Below are positions 30,310-41,079 of a DNA stretch of 64,000 nt, piece by piece. Under the pieces are notes generated by a model. It was given only the letters and a program-made list of their open reading frames with translations, was not told where the DNA came from and made no database searches. The stretch is from Sphaerosporella brunnea. Taxonomy: Eukaryota; Ascomycota; Pezizomycetes; Pezizales; Pyronemataceae. The stretch's first letter is position 1. Each line of letters opens with the position of its first letter. The position numbers and the translations under genes were made by a program. The stretch is taken from assembly GCA_008704415.1 (NCBI GenBank), contig VXIS01000273.1, forward strand, positions 1 through 64,000, written 5' to 3'.

Positions 30310-31006
30310 TCAGCTCGACCTCCTCCTCCCCGGTAACTCATTCCGCAACGCCTCACCGCTGTCTCGCGCACCAGCTGCCGCTACCACAACCTCCAGACTA
30401 CTCTTGTGTGGATAGCTAGCTTCCAGCTCAGCCGTCGGAGTCGGCAGCTCCACTGCGAAGCGCATCAGCGAAGTCCCTTCTGCCTCATGCGGAACAATAA
30501 TTACCGGTGAAGTTCTGGTGCAACTCAGGCACATAATGCTCCTGCGCTTTCTCGAGCTGCTCCTCCGGCAGCTTCTCCGGCCTCCTCCGGCGCCACCACC
30601 AAAGCCACGCCCCAGCCGTAAGCAGCGCCACAACGACCACCACAACCGGCACCGCGATCTTAACCGCCGAATTCCCCTTCGCCGAGGAAGGACCCACCGC
30701 ATTCCCATTCCCGGCCGCCGCCGTCGTCGTCGAAAGCGTTGCGCTGCTCGTCGCCGCCGGATACGTCGCCGCCACATACCCATCCTTCGCCTGAACGCAA
30801 TACCCGCTCGCGACGCTCCACTGCGAAAAGCAGTACACGCTTCCGTCGCACGTAACGGTGCCGACGCCTTTGAGCGCATCGACGATCTGCGCGCACGCGA
30901 GCGCGCTCTGGCAGCACGTGACGCGGTCGCTCGGGAACGCGCGGTTGTCGCAGTACACGGGGGCGCGGGAGGCGGCGCATTGCTCGGCGGGGGAGGGGAG
31001 GGACAT
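30310..31006 (-). CDS. Cysteine-rich single-pass membrane protein
   Basis: Two exons, 30,505-31,006 and 30,310-30,452, give 214 residues. The 52-bp intron (30,453-30,504) has donor GTAATT and acceptor TTCGCAG. The start at 31,006 lies about 45 bp downstream of a TATA-like TTTATAAG. The N-terminal part has eight cysteines (residues 10, 19, 31, 32, 38, 53, 59, 70; for example DRVTCCQSALACAQ and TCDGSVYCFSQWSVASGYC). A Ser/Thr/Ala/Asn-rich linker follows, then one hydrophobic helix (about 116-138, VKIAVPVVVVVVALLTAG), a basic stop-transfer RRRR and an acidic tail with VPELHQ and ELPTPTAELE. This architecture is common among fungal cell-surface proteins. No obvious signal peptide precedes the cysteines, so an upstream exon may be missing or the protein is type III. 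Exact role unknown. Confidence 0.75.
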
Positions 31007-31565
31007 CGCGTGCGCGTGCGGCGAGCGCGCTGCCGGGAGGGGCCCGGCATTCTTATAAAACTCGCACGCTGGGGCGGAGCTGCTTTGGGACTGGATGTGG
31101 CTCAATGCGATGATGCCGCGATGTGGTGCTAGCATCGATTGGGATCGCGCGCATGCACGTGGCGTGCTCGAATGCGCGCGTTGGCCTGGACCAGCCATGC
31201 GGGATATAAATATGGGTGCGCTCCACGTTTTTTGCTTTTGTCGCTTCGAGCAGATGTTCCAGAAACGGATGCGGCCGGATCACCGTCCAATGGCAACGGC
31301 TGGATCGAGACGGGATGGCCCCAGGGGATGCGGGACGGACTCGGCTTCTACCCTCGATCACGGAGTTCAGTGCCTGGTGTGCTCCAGACATCACCCCACC
31401 ATCTTTTGCCATTTGCTCACCGCGAGCTAAACTCGGAAACCTGCTAGTCCCAGAGTTCATTGGGCCCGGATCGTCGCGGAAGCCCGGCATGGCCTGTCAC
31501 TCGCCTGCGACGGAAGCCCGTGTTTCAGGAAGCCGATTTACATCGGACAACGCTGCGACGTAGCA

Positions 31566-32471
31566 ATGCGTGAAAACGAGGCCGGAGGGATATGGCGGTC
31601 AACCTGTGTCGGCGCGACTCACTGTCTCACTGTCATCCCTCGGGTGATGGACTATGATCCGCCGGATAGGACGTCGATGTTGGAACAAAAAAGGTCTGCT
31701 AAACTGCAGTGGCCCCATTACTGGTACTGCTTCCCGTTCCCTACCCCATCGACCTTTCTAACGACCAATTACGAGCGGCTAGGGATAATACCCGCCAACG
31801 TCGCCATCGACCCGTTTAAATACCAGCCATCGCATCCATCCCAACAACACTGGAAGAAGCGGAACCGCACTGATCAATGTCTGTCGGCATTCGACACTCG
31901 AGATCTTGCGAAAGAGGAGTCAGTGAGCATCTCTTGTTGCGGAAAAGGTTATCGGCGACTTTTACCACCGTATACCGGCACGCGTCCGCTCGCGCAAGAT
32001 GGAGATAAAAACGCATGGTTTTGGTTTCGCGTTGTCGGACCGGTAATTCCAACCTCGGGTGCAGCTGATTCGTTGCGGGCTGTCAGAGAGAGCTTGCGAT
32101 CTTGTCGTTGTCCAGGAATCGTAGCAGCAGGCAGCATATGTGCATCACAGGCATCACTCGATCCAGGAGTGATGTCTCATGATACGATCGTCGCGCGTTC
32201 AACCACTTCCTCATGGCATCGGATGGCAGAGATAACTCAACGCAACTACACCGTGCTAAGATATCACTGTCCTTCACAGCCCTGGAGCTTATACCAAAAA
32301 TGCGAAAGAACCAGCAAGGAAACGGGGATAGAGGAGTACGGGAAAAAAGTCGAACTCCAACGGGGAGCCCCCGCACACCGATGGCTTGCACAAGCCCATT
32401 CACTGAACAGACAACATCCTCGAGCCTGGGACCTGGGTAGCGATGGATTCCCTTTTCCGCAGTTCCCGTGA
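31566..32471 (+). CDS. Hypothetical 301-codon ORF
   Basis: An uninterrupted ATG frame, one of the longest in the window, starts GCAATGCGTG and ends PFPQFP. It is moderately cysteine-containing and has no recognised domain, signal peptide or membrane segment. Several shorter antisense frames overlap it. Its length makes chance somewhat unlikely, but no other evidence supports it. Confidence 0.4.
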   Translation: MRENEAGGIWRSTCVGATHCLTVIPRVMDYDPPDRTSMLEQKRSAKLQWPHYWYCFPFPTPSTFLTTNYERLGIIPANVAIDPFKYQPSHPSQQHWKKRNRTDQCLSAFDTRDLAKEESVSISCCGKGYRRLLPPYTGTRPLAQDGDKNAWFWFRVVGPVIPTSGAADSLRAVRESLRSCRCPGIVAAGSICASQASLDPGVMSHDTIVARSTTSSWHRMAEITQRNYTVLRYHCPSQPWSLYQKCERTSKETGIEEYGKKVELQRGAPAHRWLAQAHSLNRQHPRAWDLGSDGFPFPQFP

Positions 32472-32744
32472 TACTTTATCTTCTTACGCTACACGTCCAT
32501 GGCTGCATGCCACAGGGATCAATGGATCGATAAACGGACGGTTAATGATAAAGAAGCCAAGGGCTTTGGCGCGAAATGGCTCCCATGCCTTCGCATATCC
32601 AAGACGCCCCCCAACGACACGGTGTGTGTTTGAGTAAACTCGAGTAAGATGCAGCATTTTACTGAATGACCACCTATACAAGTAGGGTGCGTGTTGCAAC
32701 ACCTCCAGGGCGTTTGTACGTTAATTGCGCGCACCCAGACTCCC

Positions 32745-32948
32745 GTTTGCTTTCTTTCCTTTGGTAGGCGCCAGATCCTTGGCTTCGACGACGCCCGCAA
32801 TAATCGGGTGTAACTGTGACGTCTGCCAGTGGGAGATCTGAGCTGTCGAAAAAGTGATCCACAAATCGTGGGAATAAATCCCATGACAAAGCCTCGACAA
32901 TGGAACCTAGGGGTTCCAAGCCTCTCTGTACCACTGCACCATCGAGGG
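32745..32948 (-). mobile_element. SINE-like repeat, copy 1, with tRNA-like head
   Basis: On the minus strand the head (32,948-32,891) contains TGGTGCAGTGG, a good pol III A-box, and GGTTCCATTGT as a possible B-box. Its ends pair as CCTCGA with TCGAGG. The body ends with TGGCAGACGTCACAG and GCGCCTACCAAAGGAAAG. The second copy at 37,905-38,137 shares head layout and body words. Confidence 0.5.
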
Positions 32949-32959
32949 TTTTTTTTGAA

Positions 32960-33920
32960 TTTCCACGGAATTCTTATGAACTGCTTACGAAAAAAAAAAA
33001 AAAAAAGGAACAAATAACTCAAGGTGATGGTGGACCAACTTCTCTCCAAGTACGTACAGGCGGCGCTTCAACCTCGGGGGGTCATTTGGGGGCATCTTAA
33101 TCGTTAACCGATAAACAAATCAACAGGGAAACCAAGAACGAAAACAACCAGCTCATATAACGGTATCCTCCAATTGGGATTAGATGCTGGCCAACGGGTG
33201 CCCCGACAAAAACGTCGACAACAACCAGGGCTTGAAATTTGCATGTTCTTTGCTGTAGCTTCTCTATCTACCAAGTGACAGGCAACTTCGCCAGCAGCCC
33301 CAAAAAATAGCCTATCCAGCTCTAACTGACGATAATCATTCGAACATGAAGGCCTTTTTTCTGCCTCAAGGTGAGGTCCGAGCCGAGACACAAAGCGTAA
33401 GAACCGGCGAAGCAAAAAAAAAAAAAAAGGTTATGAAATATCACTCGCCTCCCTCGTGCCAACCACGTCCTCCAGTCCCAACCGGCTTGCCTTCTATGTA
33501 ATAGTCCCTGAGGCCTACAACACTCTGCCAGTTGCCACACAAGGCGAACGAGTAATAGAACGTAAACACATCTGCAAAATATTCCTCACACGAAACCCCC
33601 GATCCCTGGAGGAAATTGCGACGGATACTATGCCTAAGGATATAGCTTGCCGGATAGAAGGGCTGAATCCTGGCCACACTGTCAGCACGTAGATGCGTCA
33701 GATAAGTTCTAAGCAAATCAAGGGCTATCAACACAAACATCGATCCTCAAGATGCTGGAGCAGAAACCCCAATGGGGAGCTGGGTATTGCATCAGACAGT
33801 TGATTCTGTTCCGAATAGTATTACAACATCCCGGCGCATCTGGTGGCCTCTGTTCTTCCGGGCACGCAAAATTATGCTCACCAGCTCGTAAACAACCTTC
33901 TCTGGCCTTGAGAAGGCGCC
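32960..33920. other. No supported gene
   Basis: A-rich homopolymers (about 32,990 and 33,413) and short frames only. Confidence 0.35.
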
Positions 33921-33924
33921 TGAG

Positions 33925-34149
33925 ATGAGGCGCGAAGAGTTCCGTGTGCAGTTTGCCGCTCCAGGCAGTGCTCCTTCTAGTGGTCAAAATGTCACTGCAC
34001 AAACCGAAATTCCTGCCTTAAGCGTGGCCGCTGGTGACTCTGTGCGCATTCACCTTTGTCCATGGCGGGTTTTTGGCGATGTCACTGCAGACACAGGGGT
34101 GGACGGGTATCTCAAAGTTTACCTCAAACTGGCTGAGGGTGAGGATTGA
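33925..34149 (+). CDS. Possible short ORF, unassigned
   Basis: A 74-codon frame containing GQNVTAQTEIPALSVAAGDS, then VFGDVTADTGVDGYLKVYLK, ends GAGGATTGA. Composition is protein-like and slightly acidic, and it could be a last exon. No family is recognised, and the antisense frame is also open. Confidence 0.25.
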   Translation: MRREEFRVQFAAPGSAPSSGQNVTAQTEIPALSVAAGDSVRIHLCPWRVFGDVTADTGVDGYLKVYLKLAEGED

Positions 34150-34327
34150 CAACAGCCTTTCTCCTGGGATGGAGAACATCACTGCGTGCGAGACTTTCAC
34201 GAGGAGTAGCTTCTGCATGTGCAGAGATGATTTGGTGTAGGGAGGGGAGGGTTTAAGTGTACGGAGCTGCCAGAGGTATAGAGGAAACAAAGCAGTGATT
34301 CTCTAATAAGGAAACTTCTCTCCTATA

Positions 34328-34510
34328 ATGCCGGGTGCGTTGCGTGACGCACCACGACCGAAAACCAGAAAAGGAAAACAGGAAACCTGAAACCCGAAAA
34401 CGAAGATGCTCTGCCCCCTTCCAAGCAACACACGCGGCACCCGTTGGTCGGCGCATCACCCCCCCACCACTGGTCGACGCACCACCCCCCCACCACTGGT
34501 CGCCTCGCCA
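34328..34510 (+). repeat. Dispersed palindromic motif copy 3 and a 27-bp tandem
   Basis: GGTGCGTTGCGTGACGCACC followed by ACGACCGAAAAC (about 34,330-34,362) is the third copy of the motif at 3.79 and 20.87 kb. Downstream, GGTCGACGCACCACCCCC and a CCACCACT tail are repeated twice (about 34,445-34,505). Confidence 0.6.
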
Positions 34511-35199
34511 ACCTGCGCGTCCATGCTCCTCCTCCTCACGAACAACTGAATCAAAGCATCCTCATCCTCGTTGTCACTCTCACTCTTCTTTCCCGCCCAG
34601 AAATCTTGCGGGAATCATCCGCAGCTGGACTTCAGCCCGCTTGGCCACAGGATCGCCGCAGTTCTTGACGTTCGCCTTCGCGTTGTGGTGGAGGACCAGG
34701 ACCTCTTGTCCTTCTTGCTGTCGTCCTTGACAGCACCGGGGACGGGGACGTAGTCGGTTTCCATCGATGAATCGCGCGATTCGAATGAGAGGAAAATGTG
34801 AAGGCCAGCCTACCACGGCACGATAGCCGGATGCCTTGGCGGCGCCTGTGCCGCGTAACCAGGTCCCTGGCTAAAGTCGAGTGTGATTCCTCACAGCCGG
34901 AGGCGGCCGTGGCATCATTCTACGCTGCTTTTGGCGTTAGGAAGGTGAATCTGTCAGAGGAAGAAAAACACAAAATAACAGACACGTACTAGAAGCGCCT
35001 GCCTCTACCAACGAGGTGTTTTACGGATTCAGTATTGGCTCAGATTTCCCCCGCGCCACGAATCGCGGCATGGAAAACCACGTCGTTGGGAAAAACCTGA
35101 GGGTTGTGAGTGGCGGGCCATGAAGGGAAACCTTTGAGGTTGAGAGGGTTCAAATGACTTGAAGGGAAGGAAGCCGCCACGGAAAACCTGTGGTCGCTC

Positions 35200-36300
35200 C
35201 TCTTCAACCCTGGAGCACCTTCAGAACTGCTTCACTACAACTCACTCGACGTTTGGCATGCCGCTGCAGAGCCGCAGCTACATTTGAAGCGAAAATGGGG
35301 AATATTTCCCCCTTGGATTCGCCGTATTGCGATGCCCACTTTGGTCTCAAAAGCACTCATCCACCGGCGACAAAGCTCCGGATTGTTGGAACGGCAGCCT
35401 GCAGTCCATGGCAACTTCAACTTGTTATCACCTCCACCGACGTCCTCAAAACCATCCCTTCAGACGAGCAAGCCAATTACGCGGTCAATCGCATGCAGGT
35501 CTACCATCCGGCTGCAACTTTGGGCGAGCCGGCTTGAGTACACGCTGTCTGGGATGGCAAATATGCACATGTGGGCGGACGAAAGCTGGAGCTGCTCAGC
35601 ACATTGCAGACATCGAGGCAGCACTGATCGGGAATCGATGGCTTCCTCAACATGGACATGCCGGAGTATTACCGGCTCGAGTGGTGGAAGTACCTCGCGT
35701 TGTGTGACCCTCTGAGACTACCGCCGACTCTTTGACGCGCCATGCTCCTACGACATCAGGATTCCTGGCGACAAATCGTTCACGCTGGCATTGCAACTCA
35801 ATAATTGGGACGAGCCAGTCGATTTTCTTATGCATGTGGGTGGAGATCGCACCAAACAAGTCCGGCAACTTTGACGAGTGGTGCAGGAAATAATCGACGA
35901 TGGTAACCTCATGCAAACGGGGTGCATATTTACGTCGGGCCTTCTCACGAGATGGTTTCACACTTTCGAAAATTGAAATTGGGCGAGACCAGCGGTACAG
36001 TATTTGATACAGCCGACAACATCCTGGATTTTCACACTGGACTAACTGGGAAAATTTCGGTGGAAGGTTGACAGGACTTGAAGCCCAATACTTCACAATT
36101 GTCACTGCTGGTATACAAGGAAAGAACAATGGGTACTTTGCATGGTGAGTCCGTGGAGATGCAAAGAGCCTTCGATGGTAGTGGGAATTGGCTGATACAC
36201 TGGAACTGTCCGATATCTGCGTCAACACTAATTGCCTGTTCCTGGGCCCGTGGGATGGTCACGGATTAAATAGAGGATCTTTAGAGGCTGAATGGAACGT
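35200..36300 (+). pseudogene. Broken protein-coding gene, unassigned
   Basis: Consecutive plus-strand segments in different frames look strongly coding. They include NPGAPSELLHYNSLDVWHAA (35.2 kb), VITSTDVLKTIPSDEQANYA (35.4 kb), FLNMDMPEYYRLEWWKYLAL (35.65 kb), DKSFTLALQLNNWDEPVDFL (35.77 kb), IAPNKSGNFDEWCRK and then RRAFSRDGFTLSKIEIGRDQ (35.85-36.0 kb), and AFDGSGNW with DTLELSDICVNTNCLF (36.17-36.24 kb). They are separated by frameshifts and stops without splice sites, which suggests one decayed gene. The last pieces loosely resemble CVNH lectin repeats, but that is only a suggestion. A 193-codon antisense frame (35,647-36,228) is probably a shadow. Confidence 0.45.
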
Positions 36301-36524
36301 AGCTAAAATGATATTGACTGGAGGAGATAGAAGAACGATGGGGACGTGTCAGGAATCCTTTCCCCTTTTTCGGTCAACCTGGATGCAGAGATAAGAGATG
36401 TAGCCAAGCAGCATTAATATTCTACAACCGTGGCTATTGTGATCTCGCACCTGCCGTGTGGGCCTTCCAACACTGAAGTGCATTTGTATATTAGTTGTGC
36501 ATATCTTCCCAGTGATGCACACGA

Positions 36525-36665
36525 GACCGCGAGACGAGACTGAGAATGATTGAGACACGTCGAGAACTGTCGAGACCGCTCAAGAATGGCGAGACTGACC
36601 GAGAATGACGGCGGCCTCACGAGACCAGGCGAGACCTGGCGAGAATCTCTCCGGCGCGGGAGAGA
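36525..36665 (+). repeat. CGAGA-rich tract 1
   Basis: Irregular CGAGAC/CGAGAA words recur every 8-15 bp over about 140 bp, ending in GGCGAGAATCTCTCCGG. A similar tract is at 37,752-37,885. Confidence 0.65.
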
Positions 36666-36904
36666 TTCCAGTCTGCATCGTAAATTGGGCAGACGGGTCA
36701 TGCGCGCTAGTGCACCTAGATGGGCGAGGAACATAAAAACAAATTTGTGTACCAGCCACTCGATATGGAACATTTCATTGGTCATCCTCCACCGAATCAC
36801 TATGCACTGGCAACGACCGAATCAAACCCCAGAGCGCCCTGCTTCCACCATGCGCGCAGCGTGATGAGGGCCTGGAGAGTCTCGGGGGCCATGCGATCTT
36901 GATG

Positions 36905-37300
36905 GCGTTCTTGAGTAACAGCTTCCAGCTATTTTTGAACCGGACAAGCCACAGGACCTCCGCGGGGCCACCCCAAACAACAACCATCTATGGGGGGATA
37001 AATCTGAGTACAGCGGGTGAAAGAGCATCTTTTGATGCCCTACATCTGTGAGTTTGAGCTCATTCCATGGAGAGTAACAGCTTCCAGCTATTTTTACCGG
37101 ACAAGCCACAGGACCTCCGCGGGGCCACCCCACACAACAACCATCTATGGGTGGATAAATCTGAACACAGCGGGTGACAGAGCATCTTTTGATGCCCTAC
37201 ATCTGTGAGTTTGAGCTCATTCCATGGAGAGTAACAGCTTCTAGCTATTGTTGACCCCGGGGAGCCATATGACCCCCGCGGGACTACCCCACAGGACAAC
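36905..37300 (+). repeat. 157-159-bp tandem repeat, about 2.5 units
   Basis: GAGTAACAGCTTCCAGCTAT starts units near 36,912, 37,071 and 37,228. Units include ACAGGACCTCCGCGGGGCCA and AGCATCTTTTGATGCCCTAC, the latter a small palindrome (GCATCTTTTGATGC). The third unit is truncated and diverged. Confidence 0.88.
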
Positions 37301-37751
37301 ACTACTATTACAGTAGTAACGAAGTGCAACTGTTAAGCAAGTACCCCAAACAAACAGCGCCATCAGCTCTTTTATATTTTTCAGCAGGACCATCTGCATT
37401 CCACCTTCTCGAACAATATAAACAAGCCTTCCATCTGGCGCAACTTGAAAGGTCTGAACGTAGGCAACCTGTAGTCCTGTTGGCCATCCAGGCATTGATG
37501 GGAGCCCCAAAAAGAACTCAACAGGTTCAAATGAGGACGTAAACCCTTCGGTGTGCCGACGCTGGGCTGGTGGGGTCCCGTTATACACAGGGTCCAGCAT
37601 CTATACACGCTAATGTATTAAAAATCCATCCTCCATACAAACCGTGTACCATAGGGCTTTCATTGCTCCAGTATCCCGCGCCCTGCAGACACTTCACGAC
37701 CCGAGCTATGCCTCCCCAAACAACAGCGGCACCATAGTAGCCTGAATGTTG

Positions 37752-37885
37752 GCGAGACAACCGAGCACTCGCGAGAATGACGAGACCGAACGAGAACCGT
37801 CGAGGCTGCCACGAGACCGGCGAGATATTTCGAGACCGCACCATTCTCACGAGACCGAGACCCTCGGCGAGAATTCTCGACTCGT
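37752..37885 (+). repeat. CGAGA-rich tract 2, next to SINE-like copy 2
   Basis: About a dozen CGAGA words in 130 bp, ending TTCTCGACTCG. It abuts the tail end of the SINE-like repeat at 37,905, so it could be a simple-sequence tail of that element. Confidence 0.6.
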
Positions 37886-37904
37886 GTGCAACACTGCATC
37901 TTCC

Positions 37905-38137
37905 TTTGCCTCTCTTTCCTTTGGTAGACGCCCCGTTGCGGAGATACTTTGGTTTGCGCAGGGTCGAGCGCAGCTGTGATGTCTGCAAGTGAGCAGTCTC
38001 TCTTATCCATGGAACGGGTCACCCACCGTAATCCTCATCTTGAAACAGACAAAATCTCATCCCATTAGAAAGCCCCGAGGATTGAGTCCGCCATCCCAGC
38101 GTTCAAATCCTTTATATACCACTGCGCCACCGGGGCT
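37905..38137 (-). mobile_element. SINE-like repeat, copy 2, with tRNA-like head
   Basis: The minus-strand head (38,137-38,071, 67 nt) contains the A-box TGGCGCAGTGG and a B-box-like GGACTCAATCC. Its ends pair as AGCCCCG with CGGGGCT. Copy 1 has different but still complementary ends. The body shares TTGCAGACATCACAG and GCGTCTACCAAAGGAAAGA with copy 1. The head is too short and irregular for a functional tRNA. Confidence 0.5.
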
Positions 38138-38259
38138 TTTTGACATCTGATTCAGTTCACATGGAAACGTGAACTGCTGAGAGAAAAAAATCTTCTCGGA
38201 CTTGTCGAAGAAAACGCCACCCCACTGTAAACACGGCGGGGCAGGCTGCACGATTTCAA

Positions 38260-39225
38260 TCAGAGCTTGATGGTGTCTCGGGTTGCTTCCGTGTACGTAC
38301 AGCTTAACCCTTCACCGTTCTTTCTATCCTGGCACCTGTTAGATGCGAAAGTTTGAGGAAATATAGCCTGGCGGAATGTACGGACCGCAAATCTCGGTGG
38401 CGGGGATTGAGAGCCACGATCAGTTGTAATTATGCGTTGCCGCCGAGCGCATAAGGTATGATGTGAAATGAGGTGTCCCATGGTGTGGACATCGTTCTTG
38501 ATGTTTGGCAGTTACTTTCATTGAACACTGTGAGAACCACCACCACAAGCAACTGGCGTTGTTTAACGGTGAGCTCAAAAGATTGTAACCCTGACACTCA
38601 GGCAGTCTGTGTCTGTAGCCTGCGATGAATGAGAAAGTGGGAATAACCTTAAAATACGTCCAGCTGGTTTGGTGAGTGGAGGGAAGTCTAACCCGAGGAC
38701 TCAAGTTCTGGTGTTGGAAACAATCCTGCTAGAAGGTGATTCACGGTCGGAACACTGCCGAACCTGTTGTTTAGGCCTGGTGGTGAACATGCTCCATTGC
38801 CGCGTAGGTGTTATGCAAGACATGTCAGATTCTCGACCGGGTAGCATCAAACAAGATTAATAGGGCAGTCCATCCGTTCAATAAGTTTCTGTCAGTGCTG
38901 TGCAAGCCAGCACTGACCGCTCAGCACACGAAAGCCCAACACACCGGTATTCGAGTGGCAGACCATAATTTGCACTCGGAGCCATCGCTTAGAACCCTAG
39001 CTTCTCCCACTTACCGGCTTCCCCTTTCACCTCGAACACCACTACCACTTCTCATTACACCTACCAAAAGACGCACTTCCAATATCTTCCATCCACCTCT
39101 TCTTTCGATAATTAGCCACCACTAACTTGTCGAAAACCACCCTTCTACATATTCAGAATCACAGCTCAAGGAAGATCACAGTCCGGCACTTCAATTCTCA
39201 TCGCTCCTTGAACTGTTCCTCAGCT
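38260..39225. other. No supported gene; upstream region of the 39.2-kb gene
   Basis: Short frames. The last 150 bp are pyrimidine-rich (CCCTTTCACCTCGAACACC) and form a plausible promoter and leader for the gene at 39,230. Confidence 0.35.
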
Positions 39226-39229
39226 CATC

Positions 39230-41074
39230 ATGACTGACAAAACCCCACCTCGTACTCCTCGCAAGCCTCCCAAGCCTCGCCGTTCGAAGCCGCCAGGTGC
39301 CGCCAGCTCCCCTACAGTTCCCACCAGTCCGATGACGGCTACCAATTGGGCCGGTAGCTGGACCCCGCGTCGCAACCGCCAGCGAGCTGCGCAAGGTAAA
39401 CCTGTCAAAACACCAGTTTATATATCGCAGCCATACTGATGTGCGATGCTCCCCAACACGCAGGCGTCATGGCCGAGCCCGAAGTTGGGCACGTTCTCAC
39501 CGGCGGGGTTGGATGTCTTGTTGCCAACAGCGACAACCACCTCGATACAGTTGGACCAGTGACGTCCGGCATGAACGACGCCACAGCAACTCAGGAAGGA
39601 GACTCCAGACTCGGCGAGCACTCGCAATCCGTGGGCGACGACGCTCCCGTTTCAGGAAGCGCGCCGTTCGAAGACACCACAACAACCCTTCAGACTGCTC
39701 CTACTGCTACTGCGGATCCTACTGCCACGTTTGCACCCGCTGCCAGTACGCCTGCTTCTCGAGATTCAACTGCAGCTACCATCCAGGACGTTGTCTCCGG
39801 TTTGCCTTCCTTTCTCACCGACGCCGCCGCCTCCATTCTGGGCAACGACGGCTCGATCGATCCTCAGGCGACTGCGAGGAGAGCCGAAAACCTCTTCGCG
39901 AGATTAAACGCGCTGACCACCGGCGCGTCTGAATCCACGCCTAGACAGCTTCGCGCTGCCTTTGCTCTTCCCAGCGAAGTCCAAAACTTGATCGACGAAG
40001 CTTTACCGGCCGGCGATCGTCAGAGGATTTCTGGTATTGATTTGGAGAGAGAAGTATTTCCTGAGGACTATCTCCGCTCAGACTCAGAGCCCGAGACCGC
40101 AACCTCTCCCCATTCTGAACTTGCTACTTCTACGACTTCCAGTCAGCAGTCACGTCAGTCCTCGGGCCTGGCGGCTGGAGCCCCTCGCATGACCTCGGGA
40201 AGCCGGTTCCGCGCGACCCATTCCGCCGCCCGCGGCCGCCAGGGTACAGACTATTCACGCCACATCAAGCCCGCGTCTTCGCGTTCTGAGAGCGGACCCT
40301 CTCCTACCGTCAACCCCCAGGACCTGGTCCTCCGGCCCAGGCCGACAGTCATGGCTTCCCTTACGAGTCGCGACGACAGTGCTCCTGCCTCTCTTGCGGC
40401 CGAGATGCGCGCTGGAACTACCAACGACGACGCCACTTCCACAGCCGCCCCGCAGAACCGTGCGCAAAAGCGAGCTGCCGCGCGCAAGGCTGAAAAGAAC
40501 AAGAAAAAAGCTGCCGCTGCGGCCGATTCCAGCCGTGGAGCCAGGGTGGCCGCCAAACCCACCCCAGCCGTCGAGCCGGCTCCCCTGGACTGGCCGGCCC
40601 TCCAGCGCCGCCCCCTCCGCCGCGTGTACCAGGGCGACCCTCCAACCGCAGATATCATCCGTCGCGCGGCTTTCGATGAAAGTAAGTGCTTTACCACCTC
40701 AACTTGATCCTGTCAGAACGCTGAACAAAAACCCCGCAGCGAAGCCCATCCACGACGAGGTAAATTTCCTCTACACCGAGATGGAGATCCTGGCCCAAGA
40801 GGAGGCCAGACACAAGAAGGAGTACCGGAAGGCGTCGACACGGTACAACCACGTTCGTGCCCGCGAGATTCAGGCTGACGCCCCTGAGTCCGCTCAGGCG
40901 CGACAGATTGCAGCCCAGATGCGGGTTCATCTTGAGGGCGCTGATAAAGCTTCGGCGGCGAGGATCGAGATCAGTACCAAGGCTAATGAGTGCCTCGACA
41001 AGGCCACCTACATCTTGAACGAGGCGGACAGGATGTGCGCGGAGTGGGAGCGCGAAAACCTCGGCATCTACTAA
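39230..41074 (+). CDS. Low-complexity protein with C-terminal coiled coil
   Basis: Three exons, 39,230-39,395, 39,464-40,681 and 40,740-41,074, give 572 residues. Introns are 68 bp (GTAAAC to CACGCAG, branch ACTGATG) and 58 bp (GTAAGT to CCCGCAG, branch CGCTGAAC), and both keep the frame. The N terminus is basic and Pro-rich (TPPRTPRKPPKPRRSKPP). The middle is rich in Ala, Ser and Thr, with TATADPTATFAPAASTPAS. A basic Ala/Lys segment follows (QKRAAARKAEKNKKKAAAA). The C terminus is helical and charged (ETEMEILAQEE-like and SAARIEISTKANECLDKATY), probably a coiled coil. No enzyme motif is seen. ATG context is CTCATCATG. An orphan or fast-evolving fungal protein; nuclear location is possible from the basic stretches but is only inferred. 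Confidence 0.82.
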
Positions 41075-41079
41075 TGTGA

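Noticed and set aside
35647..36228. 193-codon minus-strand ORF
   Set aside because: It lies opposite a run of much more protein-like plus-strand segments. It is probably a shadow of the broken gene.
38071..38137. Functional tRNA gene
   Set aside because: The acceptor-like stem and A-box fit, but at 67 nt the anticodon arm cannot be formed properly. The repeat copy at 32.9 kb points to a SINE head instead.
40251..40697. Minus-strand ORFs within the 39-41-kb gene
   Set aside because: They are antisense shadows of a GC-rich, Ala/Ser-rich coding exon.
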